A DNA stretch of 7,639 nt from Chlorobiales bacterium (GCA_022360415.1 JAKSDB010000199.1:1-7639); one strand, 5' to 3'; positions 1 through 6,707 are shown, counted from the stretch's first letter. A program made the numbers and translations. Notes: a model not told the origin generated them from the letters alone.

Positions 1-11
1 CAAGCAATTGA

Positions 12-222
12 TAACTGGCAGGTCTCCTGACTTTCACGGAATACTTCTGCTGATGACCTTCCCATATATTCCGGGCGGAACAATTACAGTGATCATCAGC
101 GACTGCTGCGTCAGCACATGTGGCCATGGACCGAAAGCAGAGTAACCGTAATACAGTTGCGGGCACAGTGTACGATTTTCACGCACTTCCCTATTCTCCG
201 GCTTTTAAACCGGCACCAGTCA
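12..222 (-). promoter_or_regulatory. Cobalamin (B12) riboswitch aptamer, reading leftward out of the window
   Basis: Read on the minus strand, this has the hallmarks of the cobalamin riboswitch family in the right order. GACTGGTGCCGG opens at 221. A GGGAAGTGCGTGAAAATC block is followed by GTGCCCGCAACTGT (about 166-153). The B12-box end AAGTCAGGAGACCTGCC lies at 33-17. The two ends pair as a P1-like stem (222-216 with 18-12, seven pairs including one G-U). The family binds adenosyl- or methylcobalamin in nascent mRNA and usually lowers expression of B12 uptake or synthesis genes. Only 11 nt remain before the window edge, so the expression platform and the regulated gene (often a TonB-dependent receptor or a cob/cbi gene) cannot be seen. 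It is not in the leader of the nearby btuF-like gene, which lies on the other strand. Confidence 0.93.
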
Positions 223-251
223 AATAAGAAAGAACAATTTTACCTGGCTGT

Positions 252-280
252 TATATAGCAAAAATATCTCTATACGTCAA
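252..280 (-). promoter_or_regulatory. Sigma70-like promoter for the riboswitch transcript
   Basis: On the minus strand, TTGACG (280-275) is followed after exactly 17 bp by TATATA (257-252), close to consensus in both boxes and spacing. Transcription would start near 245, about 23 nt before the aptamer. The promoter sits just after the stop codon of the SRPBCC gene, so the riboswitch-controlled gene is probably transcribed independently of it. Confidence 0.65.
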
Positions 281-283
281 CGA

Positions 284-763
284 TTATGTTGCAACTGATC
301 GCATAGCCCCGAAAATCTCTTCTATCTTCTTCTTTCGATAGGAAAAAACGTATTCAAGGCGGCTATGAATAAGAAGCTGATTGAGCATTTCCCCAAAAAA
401 ACCGAAAGGGGTTTTGTACTCGATGATATCGGTCATCTCTACTCCTTCGGGAATTTCACGAAACAGATGTCGATGATGCCAGTATTCATAGGGCCCGTAT
501 TTCTGCTCATCCCAAAACTCATATGGTTTACCGACATGCGTTATCTGCGTTGACCATCGGACGGGAAGATTGAGAAATGGAAACAGTGTATAGTTGATAA
601 TCATGCCTTCGTACAGAGAGCCGGTGTCCACCTCATTGGTGATTCTCATATGCATATCAGGAGGCGTTATTTCTGCAAGGTTTCTTGGATTGGAGAAAAA
701 ATCCCACACCTCTTCTATGCCGGTCGGGATTTTCTGTTTATATAACAATCGTTTAACTCTCAT
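284..763 (-). CDS. SRPBCC-fold (START/polyketide cyclase-like) small protein
   Basis: This encodes 159 residues with no signal peptide or membrane helix, so it is probably cytoplasmic. The opening KQKIPTGIEEVWDFFSNPRNL is the usual first strand plus helix of SRPBCC proteins, followed by ITPPDM (about residues 32-37). A central aromatic stretch GPYEYWHHRHLF and a C-terminal helix (LLIHSRLEYVFSYRKKKIEEIF) also match small stand-alone members. The fold forms a deep hydrophobic ligand cavity, but the ligand and role of this subfamily are unknown to me. The ATG at 763-761 has AAGGA 12 nt upstream, a weak and distant Shine-Dalgarno, and an AT-rich TATATAAC further up (791-784). It is divergent from the Nudix gene and lies upstream of the riboswitch on the same strand. 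Confidence is high for the fold, low for any function. Confidence 0.85.
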   Translation of the reverse strand: MRVKRLLYKQKIPTGIEEVWDFFSNPRNLAEITPPDMHMRITNEVDTGSLYEGMIINYTLFPFLNLPVRWSTQITHVGKPYEFWDEQKYGPYEYWHHRHLFREIPEGVEMTDIIEYKTPFGFFGEMLNQLLIHSRLEYVFSYRKKKIEEIFGAMRSVAT

Positions 764-790
764 ATCAGTTATTTATCCTTATCGTTATAT

Positions 791-824
791 AGAGGCGCCC
801 TAAAACCGGAAAACTTGCACCTCT
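791..824 (-). repeat. Inverted repeat in the leader of the SRPBCC gene
   Basis: Minus-strand AGAGGTGC (824-817) can pair with GCGCCTCT (798-791), eight pairs with one G-U wobble around an 18-nt loop. The same arms contain an A-C mismatch when read on the plus strand, so if it matters as RNA it would be in the minus-strand leader. It overlaps the possible -10 of that gene, so it may only be chance. The rest of the 764-953 gap holds AT-rich promoter-like DNA but no convincing gene. Confidence 0.3.
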
Positions 825-846
825 GGTTTGCTCTTCATGTTCATGG

Positions 847-859
847 ATATCATTGATAT
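847..859. repeat. Short palindrome ATATCA-T-TGATAT between divergent genes
   Basis: Perfect 6-bp arms flank a single central T, midway between the divergent SRPBCC and Nudix genes and just upstream of a possible TATAAC -10 (872-877) for the plus-strand genes. The position would suit an operator, but AT-rich palindromes this short arise easily by chance. No regulator is known. Confidence 0.25.
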
Positions 860-953
860 TTTGTTTTCATGTATAACTGCACAACCATATAAAACTATCC
901 CCTCTGACAGAAAAACAGCAGCAAAATGAAAACTTGAAACAATCAATTCAGCT

Positions 954-1367
954 ATGGTAAAAGCAACTGTAACTGCAATAATATCGCCTTCAGAGGCGGA
1001 AAGAAACGTTATTCTGTTGACGCGAAGAACTGTGGAGCCATTCAGGGGATTCTGGTGCTTTCCCGGCGGGCATATCGACTCAGGTGAAACCGCTGAAAAC
1101 GCCGTTATCCGCGAGACAGCCGAAGAAACGGGACTTGATTTGGAATCACCCGAATTTCTTGGCTATTGCGATGAAATTTTCCCTGAAAACAACTTTTATG
1201 CGGTTGTGCTTATGTTTCACGGAGCAGGAACCGGCTCACTAAGCCCGCAAGAAGGAGAAGTATCCGACATTTCCTGGTTTTCCATCAGGGAAGCCGGCAG
1301 TCTGAAACTCGCATTCAATCATCAGGAAGTTCTTAAACGTTATGAACAATACCTTGCATCCCGTTAA
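954..1367 (+). CDS. Nudix hydrolase
   Basis: This 137-residue protein has the full length of a single-domain Nudix enzyme. The Nudix box GX5EX7REUXEEXGU is complete at residues 39-61, with G39, E45, R53, E54, E57, E58, G60 and L61; the hydrophobic position after RE is Thr55. The box glutamates bind the divalent metal that hydrolyses a nucleoside diphosphate linked to another group. The preceding FRGFWCFPGG is typical of MutT/ADP-ribose-pyrophosphatase-like members, but the substrate cannot be told from sequence. ATG 954 is the first sensible start, although no Shine-Dalgarno precedes it. The 3' end overlaps the next gene by 26 bp in another frame, so the two are probably co-transcribed and translationally coupled. 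A B12-related role is conceivable from this linkage but unsupported. Confidence 0.9.
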   Translation: MVKATVTAIISPSEAERNVILLTRRTVEPFRGFWCFPGGHIDSGETAENAVIRETAEETGLDLESPEFLGYCDEIFPENNFYAVVLMFHGAGTGSLSPQEGEVSDISWFSIREAGSLKLAFNHQEVLKRYEQYLASR

Positions 1368-2226
1368 GCCTCTGGCTTTTTTTGTCATCATAATCGCTGC
1401 AATCCTTGCCGGATGCCGTGAAACCGTACCCACCAAAGAGCCAGCTCGTTCTTCGGACAAACCGACAATCGTGAGTCTGGCTCCAAGCATAACGGAAATG
1501 ACCTATGCAATCGGAGCAGGCGATCAGCTTATCGGCAGAACCAGCGCGTGTGACTGGCCGCCGGAAGCAGGAAAAATCCAGGTTGTCGGAGCTTTCGGCA
1601 AACCGTCTCTTGAAGTGTTGACCGGTATCTCACCGGACCTTGTGCTCGATATTGATCTCGCAGATGAAAACATGGGGACAAAAATAACCGAGCTCGGCAT
1701 CAGGCGGGAGCGTTTGGCAGTTCGTGTCCCGGAGGATATTCCCCGAGCGCTCCGTAAACTGGGTGAAATTACGGACAACCCTGAAAAAGCGGATAGCCTC
1801 GCTCACATTATTGAAAAAGGTCTGGAAAAATACAGGAGCCGGTTTGATACACATCTTTCCCCCCCGAAAGTCTACCTGGAAATATGGGATGACCCTCTCT
1901 GGACAGGTGGAAAAAACAGCTATGTTTCCGCTCTTATCGCCTATGCAGGAGGTAAGAATATCGGCAGCGTTGTCGAAAAGGAATATTTTGAGGTTTCCCC
2001 CGAATGGGTGATCGCACAGAACCCGGACATCATAGCCTGCATGTACATGTCAAGAGAAGGAGGCGTTGCTGCAAAAGTAGCTTCCAGACCCGGCTGGGAA
2101 CATACAGCCGCCGTGAAAAACGGCCGGATTTACGATGATTTCGATAACAGCATTTTCCTTCGTCCCGGTCCCCGCGTTCTTGAAGGCATAGAACAGCTCA
2201 GACGCATTATCAGATTAAACGAATAA
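1342..2226 (+). CDS. btuF: Cobalamin-binding periplasmic lipoprotein, BtuF-like
   Basis: This 294-residue protein has a lipoprotein signal: a hydrophobic core (residues 11-21) ends in lipobox LAGC, with C25 as the lipidated residue. The mature part is a TroA/BtuF-type substrate-binding protein. SLAPSITEM and IGRTSACDWPPEA (residues 45-76) are followed by VGAFGKPSLEVL and SPDLVL, matching the BtuF pattern of E. coli (S..DYPP...PDLV). A second lobe contains DPLWTGGKNSY (184-194), and the C-terminus has RPGPRVLEGIEQL. BtuF proteins deliver B12 or corrinoids to the BtuCD importer. No btuC or btuD is in the window, so its partners must lie elsewhere. The chosen ATG has AGGA 14 nt upstream; a TTG at 1354 is an alternative that keeps the signal. 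Haem or siderophore binding is possible but less likely. Confidence 0.85.
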   Translation: MNNTLHPVKPLAFFVIIIAAILAGCRETVPTKEPARSSDKPTIVSLAPSITEMTYAIGAGDQLIGRTSACDWPPEAGKIQVVGAFGKPSLEVLTGISPDLVLDIDLADENMGTKITELGIRRERLAVRVPEDIPRALRKLGEITDNPEKADSLAHIIEKGLEKYRSRFDTHLSPPKVYLEIWDDPLWTGGKNSYVSALIAYAGGKNIGSVVEKEYFEVSPEWVIAQNPDIIACMYMSREGGVAAKVASRPGWEHTAAVKNGRIYDDFDNSIFLRPGPRVLEGIEQLRRIIRLNE

Positions 2227-2228
2227 CC

Positions 2229-2268
2229 CCGAAAGAGGAAAAAAGCGCCCGTTTTTTTATCTTTCCGG
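2229..2268 (+). terminator. Weak AT-rich hairpin after btuF
   Basis: CCGAAAGA (2229-2236) pairs with TCTTTC-c-GG (2260-2268, one bulged C), and within it A6 (2239-2244) pairs with the T-run at 2253-2258 around a GCGCCCGT loop. It lies 3 bp after the btuF-like gene stop and 28 bp before the exporter. It is not a classic terminator, because no T-run follows the outer stem. It may attenuate transcription or protect the 3' end. Confidence 0.3.
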
Positions 2269-2296
2269 CTTTACTACTATATAACAGCCTCCCTGC

Positions 2297-3574
2297 ATGA
2301 AGAAATCACCTTTGGCTATACTGTTTCTGACAGTACTGCTCGACTTGATCGGTTTCGGCATTGTCCTGCCTCTTCTGCCGACATACGCCAAAGACCTTGG
2401 GGCCAATCCGTTCATGATCGGCCTCATTACAGCCATTTACTCAACCATGCAGTTCATTTTCGCCCCTCTCTGGGGACGGCTGAGCGATTTCATAGGCAGA
2501 AGACCTGTGATGCTGTGCAGCATATTCATGGCCTCTGTGTCCTACGTATTTTTCGCCCATGCCACAACTGTCCTCCTGCTTGTGCTTGCGCGCGGGCTCT
2601 CTGGCATCGGTTCGGCCAATATCGCGGCTGCGCAGGCATACATAACCGATGTGACCGACAGCCAGAGCCGGTCGAAAGCCATGGGTATGCTTGGTGCCGC
2701 TTTCGGACTCGGTTTTGTCATCGGGCCTCCTCTGGGCGGCTCCCTCATGACTAATTTCGGCATACAAATGGTCGGCTTCGTGGCCGCGGGGCTTATAGGG
2801 ATCAATTTTATCCTTGCTGTTTTCTTCCTGCCGGAATCCAACAGGGATGCAAAAACTTTAGCCCACTTTTTCGGCAGTTTGTCGGAACGCTCCAGCCTGC
2901 CTTTTTTTGCATCCTTTAAAGAGAAATCAAAAATCTATCTCAATGATGTCAGGACAGCCTTCAGCAGCAGCCCTGTAGCCTTGCTCATGAGTGCGAACTT
3001 TATCTACACGTTAGGGGTCGTCAACATGCAGATAGCCGCCATCCTGCTCTGGGAAGAACAGTTCCATGCCACCGAACAGCAGACGGGAAATCTTTTTGCT
3101 TATGTAGGTGTTCTGACGGCCATAGTGCAGGGCGGCCTTCTCGGAAAACTGAACAAGCGGTTCGGTGAACACAGGCTTTTTCTCTGGGGCCATCTCATAA
3201 CATTTGTTGGCGTGTTTTTTATCCCTTTCATTCCGTCAACGACCCTCTTTTCTCTCGGCCTCGTCATCCTGTTTTTCTATGCCATCGGGACCAGCCTTGT
3301 CCACCCGATCAATATCTCGATGCTTTCCCTTTACAGCTATACACAAAAACAGGGACAGATCATGGGTTACGGGCAATCGATCAATGCCCTTGCCAGGATA
3401 ATGGGGCCGTTCAGCGGCAGCATCCTTTATGGCATGTATCCCCAGATGCCATTTATCGTTGCGGGTGCTCTCATGATTGCCGGAACCATGATATCGATCG
3501 GGTTGTTCAGATACAAGATAGAAGCCCTGGAAACAAAGCCTGATACTCCGGCAGACCCGCAAGTCGCTGAATAG
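2297..3574 (+). CDS. MFS transporter, DHA1/TetA-like drug:H+ antiporter type
   Basis: This 425-residue protein has the alternating hydrophobic stretches of about 12 membrane helices, split by a hydrophilic loop around residues 178-225. Helix 1 carries DLIGFGIVLPLLP (16-28). The loop 2-3 motif A is GRLSDFIGRRPV (60-71). Helix 4 has R98 in RGLSGIG (motif B), followed by AYITDVTD. The antiporter motif C, GLGFVIGPPLGG (136-147), identifies a proton-coupled exporter of the 12-helix DHA1 group. TetA is the best-known relative, but the substrate is not predictable and resistance should not be assumed. The ATG has no clear Shine-Dalgarno. It lies 70 bp after the btuF-like gene and 43 bp before the nucleotidyltransferase, so one transcript is possible. 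It belongs to the cytoplasmic membrane. Confidence 0.9.
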   Translation: MKKSPLAILFLTVLLDLIGFGIVLPLLPTYAKDLGANPFMIGLITAIYSTMQFIFAPLWGRLSDFIGRRPVMLCSIFMASVSYVFFAHATTVLLLVLARGLSGIGSANIAAAQAYITDVTDSQSRSKAMGMLGAAFGLGFVIGPPLGGSLMTNFGIQMVGFVAAGLIGINFILAVFFLPESNRDAKTLAHFFGSLSERSSLPFFASFKEKSKIYLNDVRTAFSSSPVALLMSANFIYTLGVVNMQIAAILLWEEQFHATEQQTGNLFAYVGVLTAIVQGGLLGKLNKRFGEHRLFLWGHLITFVGVFFIPFIPSTTLFSLGLVILFFYAIGTSLVHPINISMLSLYSYTQKQGQIMGYGQSINALARIMGPFSGSILYGMYPQMPFIVAGALMIAGTMISIGLFRYKIEALETKPDTPADPQVAE

Positions 3575-3617
3575 CGGCACAGGAACAAAATCATTCATAG
3601 AGAACTCCGATAGGTCT

Positions 3618-5045
3618 ATGCCCTGCAAGGAAAAACTGCCACACCGCTCTCTTCCCGAAATTCTTTACCGGATAGGTGACCTCGCCGATAGCACAGGTAC
3701 TCCATGTTATCTTGTAGGAGGATATGTAAGAGACGTTCTGATGCATAAGTCAAGCACCGACATCGACATCATGGTTATCGGTGAACCCATACCGTTTGCA
3801 AAGTTGATCGAAAAAAAGCTCGAAGGGAAGCATTTTGTTGTTTTCGAAAGATTCCGCACCGCCCGGCTCGAACTCGACCTGCCGGAAACCGGGACCGTGT
3901 TGCTTGAAATAGTAGGAGCGCGCAAGGAAAGCTACAACCCCGAGTCGCGTAAACCCATCACCGGAATAGGGTCGCTCGAAGACGATCTTGCAAGGCGGGA
4001 TTTCACAATAAACTCTCTCGCTGTCATTCTGAACAGCAGCAGCCGTAACTGCATCGTCGATCTTTTCAACGGATACGATGATCTTCGTCAAAAGGTGCTG
4101 AAAACACCGCTCGAACCGGAAAAAACCTTTTCGGACGACCCCTTGCGGATGATGAGAGCGGCAAGGTTTTCGAGCCAGCTTGGTTTCCGGCTTGACAAAC
4201 AGGTGAAAAACGCCATGAATTCAATGGGGAAAAGAATCTCGATTGTCTCAAAAGAACGGATCAGCCAGGAGTTCCTGAAAATCATGGCAAGCCCGAAACC
4301 ATCTGTCGGCCTTATCATTCTCCATGAAACCGGAGTCCTGAAAGAAATCTTCCCGGAACTTGCCGCCATGGCAGGCATAGAACAGGTTGACGGGCTCGGG
4401 CACAAGGACACTCTTCTCCATACCTTTCAGGTAGTGGACAAGCTTGCCGAGAAAAGCGACAATCTCTGGCTGAGGATTTCAGCCTTGCTGCACGATATCG
4501 CAAAACCATTGACAAAACGCTTTAGCAAATCATCCGGCTGGACCTTTCACGGTCATGAAGTTGTCGGAATGAAGCTTTCTGTAAAAATATTCCGCTCGAT
4601 GCGCTGGCCGCTCGAACCGCTTCCGTATGTCCAGAAAATGATACGCCTGCACCACCGTCCTATCCCCTTGTCGAAAGACGAGATTACCGATTCGGCAGTA
4701 AGGCGCCTGATGTACGAAGCCGGGGAGGACCTCGATGACCTGATGACACTTTGCAGGGCAGATGTAACCAGCAAGAATCCCGAAAAGGTCAGAAAGATCA
4801 TGAATAATTTCAACATCGTCGAGAAAAAAATCGCTGAGGTGGCTGAAAAAGATTTACTTGCCAGATGGAGGCCTCCGATCGATGGCTGTGATATCATGCA
4901 GACCCTCGGACTTAGCGAAGGGCGGCTTGTCGGTATCATCAAGAAAAAAATGGAATCGGCTGTCATAGAGGGCGAAATTCCCTATGACCGGGAAGCTGCC
5001 ATCGAGTACATAAAAAAAACATACAGGGAGATGCGGAATTCATAG
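3618..5045 (+). CDS. cca: Class II tRNA nucleotidyltransferase (CCA-adding type) with HD domain
   Basis: This 475-residue protein begins with a polymerase-beta-like head: LVGGYVRD (32-39, with G34-G35) and the metal-binding D48-I-D50. RRDFTINSLA (126-135) and DDPLRMMRAARF (173-184) are the neck motifs that recognise the nucleotide. KERISQEFLKI (212-222) ends the core. An HD phosphohydrolase-type domain follows (H268, HD at 292-293, H311/H313). The C-terminus contains RPPIDGCDIM and an EGEI region typical of long bacterial members. CCA enzymes add or repair the 3' CCA of tRNA from CTP and ATP. Poly(A) polymerases and separate CC- or A-adding enzymes share these motifs, so the exact activity is an inference. 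The start has only a weak TAGG upstream. The genomic setting gives no further clue. Confidence 0.88.
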   Translation: MPCKEKLPHRSLPEILYRIGDLADSTGTPCYLVGGYVRDVLMHKSSTDIDIMVIGEPIPFAKLIEKKLEGKHFVVFERFRTARLELDLPETGTVLLEIVGARKESYNPESRKPITGIGSLEDDLARRDFTINSLAVILNSSSRNCIVDLFNGYDDLRQKVLKTPLEPEKTFSDDPLRMMRAARFSSQLGFRLDKQVKNAMNSMGKRISIVSKERISQEFLKIMASPKPSVGLIILHETGVLKEIFPELAAMAGIEQVDGLGHKDTLLHTFQVVDKLAEKSDNLWLRISALLHDIAKPLTKRFSKSSGWTFHGHEVVGMKLSVKIFRSMRWPLEPLPYVQKMIRLHHRPIPLSKDEITDSAVRRLMYEAGEDLDDLMTLCRADVTSKNPEKVRKIMNNFNIVEKKIAEVAEKDLLARWRPPIDGCDIMQTLGLSEGRLVGIIKKKMESAVIEGEIPYDREAAIEYIKKTYREMRNS

Positions 5046-5134
5046 CTTGAAAGCACCAGTCTGATGGGCTCCTCTATAAATTGTCGCGAACGATCTGATG
5101 TCTGAACAAAATGGTATATTGATGCTTTTCAAAA

Positions 5135-5155
5135 ATCAAGATCGATCGATTTGAT
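5135..5155. repeat. Palindrome in the purB leader
   Basis: The core ATCGATCGAT (5141-5150) is a perfect palindrome. It is flanked by ATCAA (5135-5139) and TTGAT (5151-5155), which also pair if G5140 is bulged. It ends 18 bp before the purB start. It could be an operator or a leader hairpin. The rest of the 128-bp gap contains TATATT (5115-5120) as a possible -10, without a good -35. Confidence 0.35.
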
Positions 5156-5173
5156 CCAACAAACCAGAATAAA

Positions 5174-6478
5174 GTGATACCACGTTACTCACCCAAAGAC
5201 ATGCAGGCAATCTGGACGGACGAAGCGAAGTTCGAACGTTGGCTGCAACTTGAAATAGCGGCGGTCGAAGCCCGCGTTGAAGCAGGGCTTGTTCCGCAGG
5301 AAGCCCTTGATGTGATAAAGAAAAACGCAAGATTCAATGTTGATGAAATCCTTGAAATAGAAAAAGAAACCAAACACGATGTCATAGCCTTCCTCACAAA
5401 CGTCAACCGGTATGTCGGCCCCTGGTCACGATATATTCATGAAGGACTTACCTCGTCCGATGTCGGCGACACATGTCTTGCAATGCAGATGCGTGATGCC
5501 GGCAAAATCCTCATCAACGACCTCGAAAAGCTTATCGAAGTGCTCGCTGACAGGGCTGTTGAATTCAAATACACCCTTGAGATGGGCCGCACCCATGGTA
5601 TTCACGCGGAACCGACAACGTTCGGGCTGAAACTCCTGCTCTGGCACCAGGAGATGCTCCGAAACCTTGCAAGGCTCGATCGAGCGGTCGAAAATGTTTC
5701 CGTAGGTAAAATTTCGGGCGCTGTGGGCACATACCAGCATCTTTCGCCTGATATAGAAGAGGCTGTCTGCAAAAAGCTTGGGCTGAAGCCTTCGCCGATC
5801 TCCACGCAGGTATTGCAACGGGACAGGCATGCCGAATTTCTTACCACACTCGCAATCGTAGCGTCCTCAATAGAAAAGTTTTCCGTCGAGTTTCGCCACC
5901 TCCAGCGTACTGAAGTCAGGGAAACCGAAGAGTTTTTCAGCAAAGGGCAGAAAGGAAGCTCGGCAATGCCGCACAAGCGTAACCCTATTACCTTCGAACG
6001 TCTGACAGGTCTCGCGAGGGTTGTACGCTCCAATTCCATCGCGGCAATGGAAAATGTCGCTCTCTGGCACGAAAGGGATATTTCACACTCGTCTGTTGAA
6101 AGGATTATCATGCCCGATTCTACCATGGCGCTCTGTTACATGCTTCGTACGTTTACGGACACCCTGAAAAACCTGCTTGTCTATCCGGACAGGATGGAGG
6201 ACAATTTCAATACATCCTATGGTCTTACTCTTTCCCAAACATTGCTGCTTGCGCTTACCGGTAAGGGCTTGACCAGGGAGGAGGCTTACAAGCTTGTACA
6301 GCGCAATGCCATGAAAAGCTGGGAGAACAAGGTTCAACTGAAAGAGTATGTTTTGCAGGATCAGGATATACTCGCACATGTATCACCTGAAGAAATAGAA
6401 AAACTTTTCTCACCCGAAAACATCCTGAACAAGCTCAAAAAAAGCGTCGATATCATCTTTGCCCGTAACGGTCTTTGA
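5174..6478 (+). CDS. purB: Adenylosuccinate lyase
   Basis: The enzyme catalyses two fumarate-releasing steps of purine synthesis: SAICAR to AICAR, and adenylosuccinate to AMP. The 434 residues match the usual bacterial length. Visible active-site signatures are KHDVIAF (67-73, with H68), TSSDVGDT (93-100), GRTHGIHAEPTT (138-149, with the general-acid His141) and the fumarase/ASL signature GSSAMPHKRNP (261-271, with catalytic Ser262/Ser263 on the flexible loop). The family forms cytosolic homotetramers with active sites shared by three subunits. The start is GTG at 5174: upstream in frame there is no ATG back to a TGA at 5120, and MIPRYSP is the expected family N-terminus. No Shine-Dalgarno is evident. 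The gene stands alone, 128 bp after the tRNA nucleotidyltransferase and 218 bp before the rseC-like gene. Confidence 0.97.
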   Translation: MIPRYSPKDMQAIWTDEAKFERWLQLEIAAVEARVEAGLVPQEALDVIKKNARFNVDEILEIEKETKHDVIAFLTNVNRYVGPWSRYIHEGLTSSDVGDTCLAMQMRDAGKILINDLEKLIEVLADRAVEFKYTLEMGRTHGIHAEPTTFGLKLLLWHQEMLRNLARLDRAVENVSVGKISGAVGTYQHLSPDIEEAVCKKLGLKPSPISTQVLQRDRHAEFLTTLAIVASSIEKFSVEFRHLQRTEVRETEEFFSKGQKGSSAMPHKRNPITFERLTGLARVVRSNSIAAMENVALWHERDISHSSVERIIMPDSTMALCYMLRTFTDTLKNLLVYPDRMEDNFNTSYGLTLSQTLLLALTGKGLTREEAYKLVQRNAMKSWENKVQLKEYVLQDQDILAHVSPEEIEKLFSPENILNKLKKSVDIIFARNGL

Positions 6479-6483
6479 GATCA

Positions 6484-6510
6484 TTGACACCGTTAAAATC
6501 TTGTTAATAT
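6484..6510 (+). promoter_or_regulatory. Possible promoter after purB for the rseC-rnf leader
   Basis: A perfect -35 hexamer TTGACA (6484-6489) is followed by TAATAT (6505-6510), but the spacer is only 15 bp, which is short. TTGTTAA occurs twice here (6501-6507 and 6520-6526), 19 bp apart. If used, it would give an mRNA leader of roughly 180 nt before the rseC-like gene. A nearer alternative is TATAAG (6626-6631), whose -35 is poor. Confidence 0.3.
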
Positions 6511-6606
6511 CCCTGATTATTGTTAAATTTCGTGCCGTTTTGTGCCTGGATCACAGGTAAAAACAGGGTTCAGGGCGACACGGTGCATCTCACATTTCAC
6601 TGTTCC

Positions 6607-6622
6607 GGCTACCGGGCTACCG
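6607..6622. repeat. Two tandem copies of GGCTACCG
   Basis: The 8-bp unit occurs twice in perfect tandem (6607-6614, 6615-6622) immediately upstream of a TATAAG -10-like box (6626-6631). It could be an activator half-site pair or a simple slippage repeat. Confidence 0.4.
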
Positions 6623-6635
6623 TTGTATAAGAGAG

Positions 6636-6654
6636 GTTATTACGACGTAATAAC
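6636..6654. promoter_or_regulatory. Perfect 9-1-9 palindrome, candidate operator for rseC-rnf
   Basis: GTTATTACG (6636-6644), one A, then CGTAATAAC (6646-6654) make perfect 9-bp arms. The site lies 42 bp before the rseC-like start and a few bases after the TATAAG box, where a bound repressor would block transcription. I cannot match it with confidence to a known regulator family. It could also fold as an RNA hairpin, although a one-base loop would have to open to about three or more. Confidence 0.55.
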
Positions 6655-6659
6655 ATATG

Positions 6660-6676
6660 CCTAAATCGACTTTAGG
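6660..6676 (+). promoter_or_regulatory. Leader hairpin next to the rseC ribosome binding site
   Basis: CCTAAA (6660-6665) and TTTAGG (6671-6676) form a perfect 6-bp stem with a TCGAC loop. It ends two bases before the Shine-Dalgarno AGGAGAGG (6679-6686), the strongest one in the window. The stem may keep the binding site open or modulate access to it. It is also simple enough to be chance. Confidence 0.4.
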
Positions 6677-6689
6677 ACAGGAGAGGATT

Positions 6690-6707
6690 ATGCCTTATGT
6701 ATGCTAA
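6690..6707 (+). other. Possible five-codon leader ORF (MPYVC) overlapping the rseC start
   Basis: ATG at 6690 reads M-P-Y-V-C and stops at TAA 6705-6707, in a different frame from the rseC-like gene (start 6697). AGGAG (6679-6683) lies 6 nt from this ATG, an ideal distance, but 13 nt from the rseC ATG; the GAGG core (6683-6686) gives 3 and 10 nt instead. It may be a coupling mini-ORF or a chance ATG. Confidence 0.25.

Noticed and set aside
837..929. A 30-codon plus-strand ORF in the divergent intergenic region
   Set aside because: No ribosome binding site and no recognisable protein features; it overlaps the likely Nudix promoter region.
2441..2841. Long minus-strand ORFs opposite the MFS gene
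   Set aside because: Low-complexity shadow translations; the plus strand shows clear MFS motifs and membrane helices.
2297..3574. Calling the MFS gene a tetracycline-resistance determinant
   Set aside because: The motifs are shared by the wider DHA1 exporter family, and nothing in context suggests an acquired resistance gene.
5046..5090. Possible terminator after the nucleotidyltransferase gene
   Set aside because: Only 3-4 bp pairings are visible (for example GCTT-GA-AAGC) and no T-run follows.
5602..6126. A 174-residue minus-strand ORF opposite purB
   Set aside because: A complement shadow of a highly conserved gene, with no recognisable domain.
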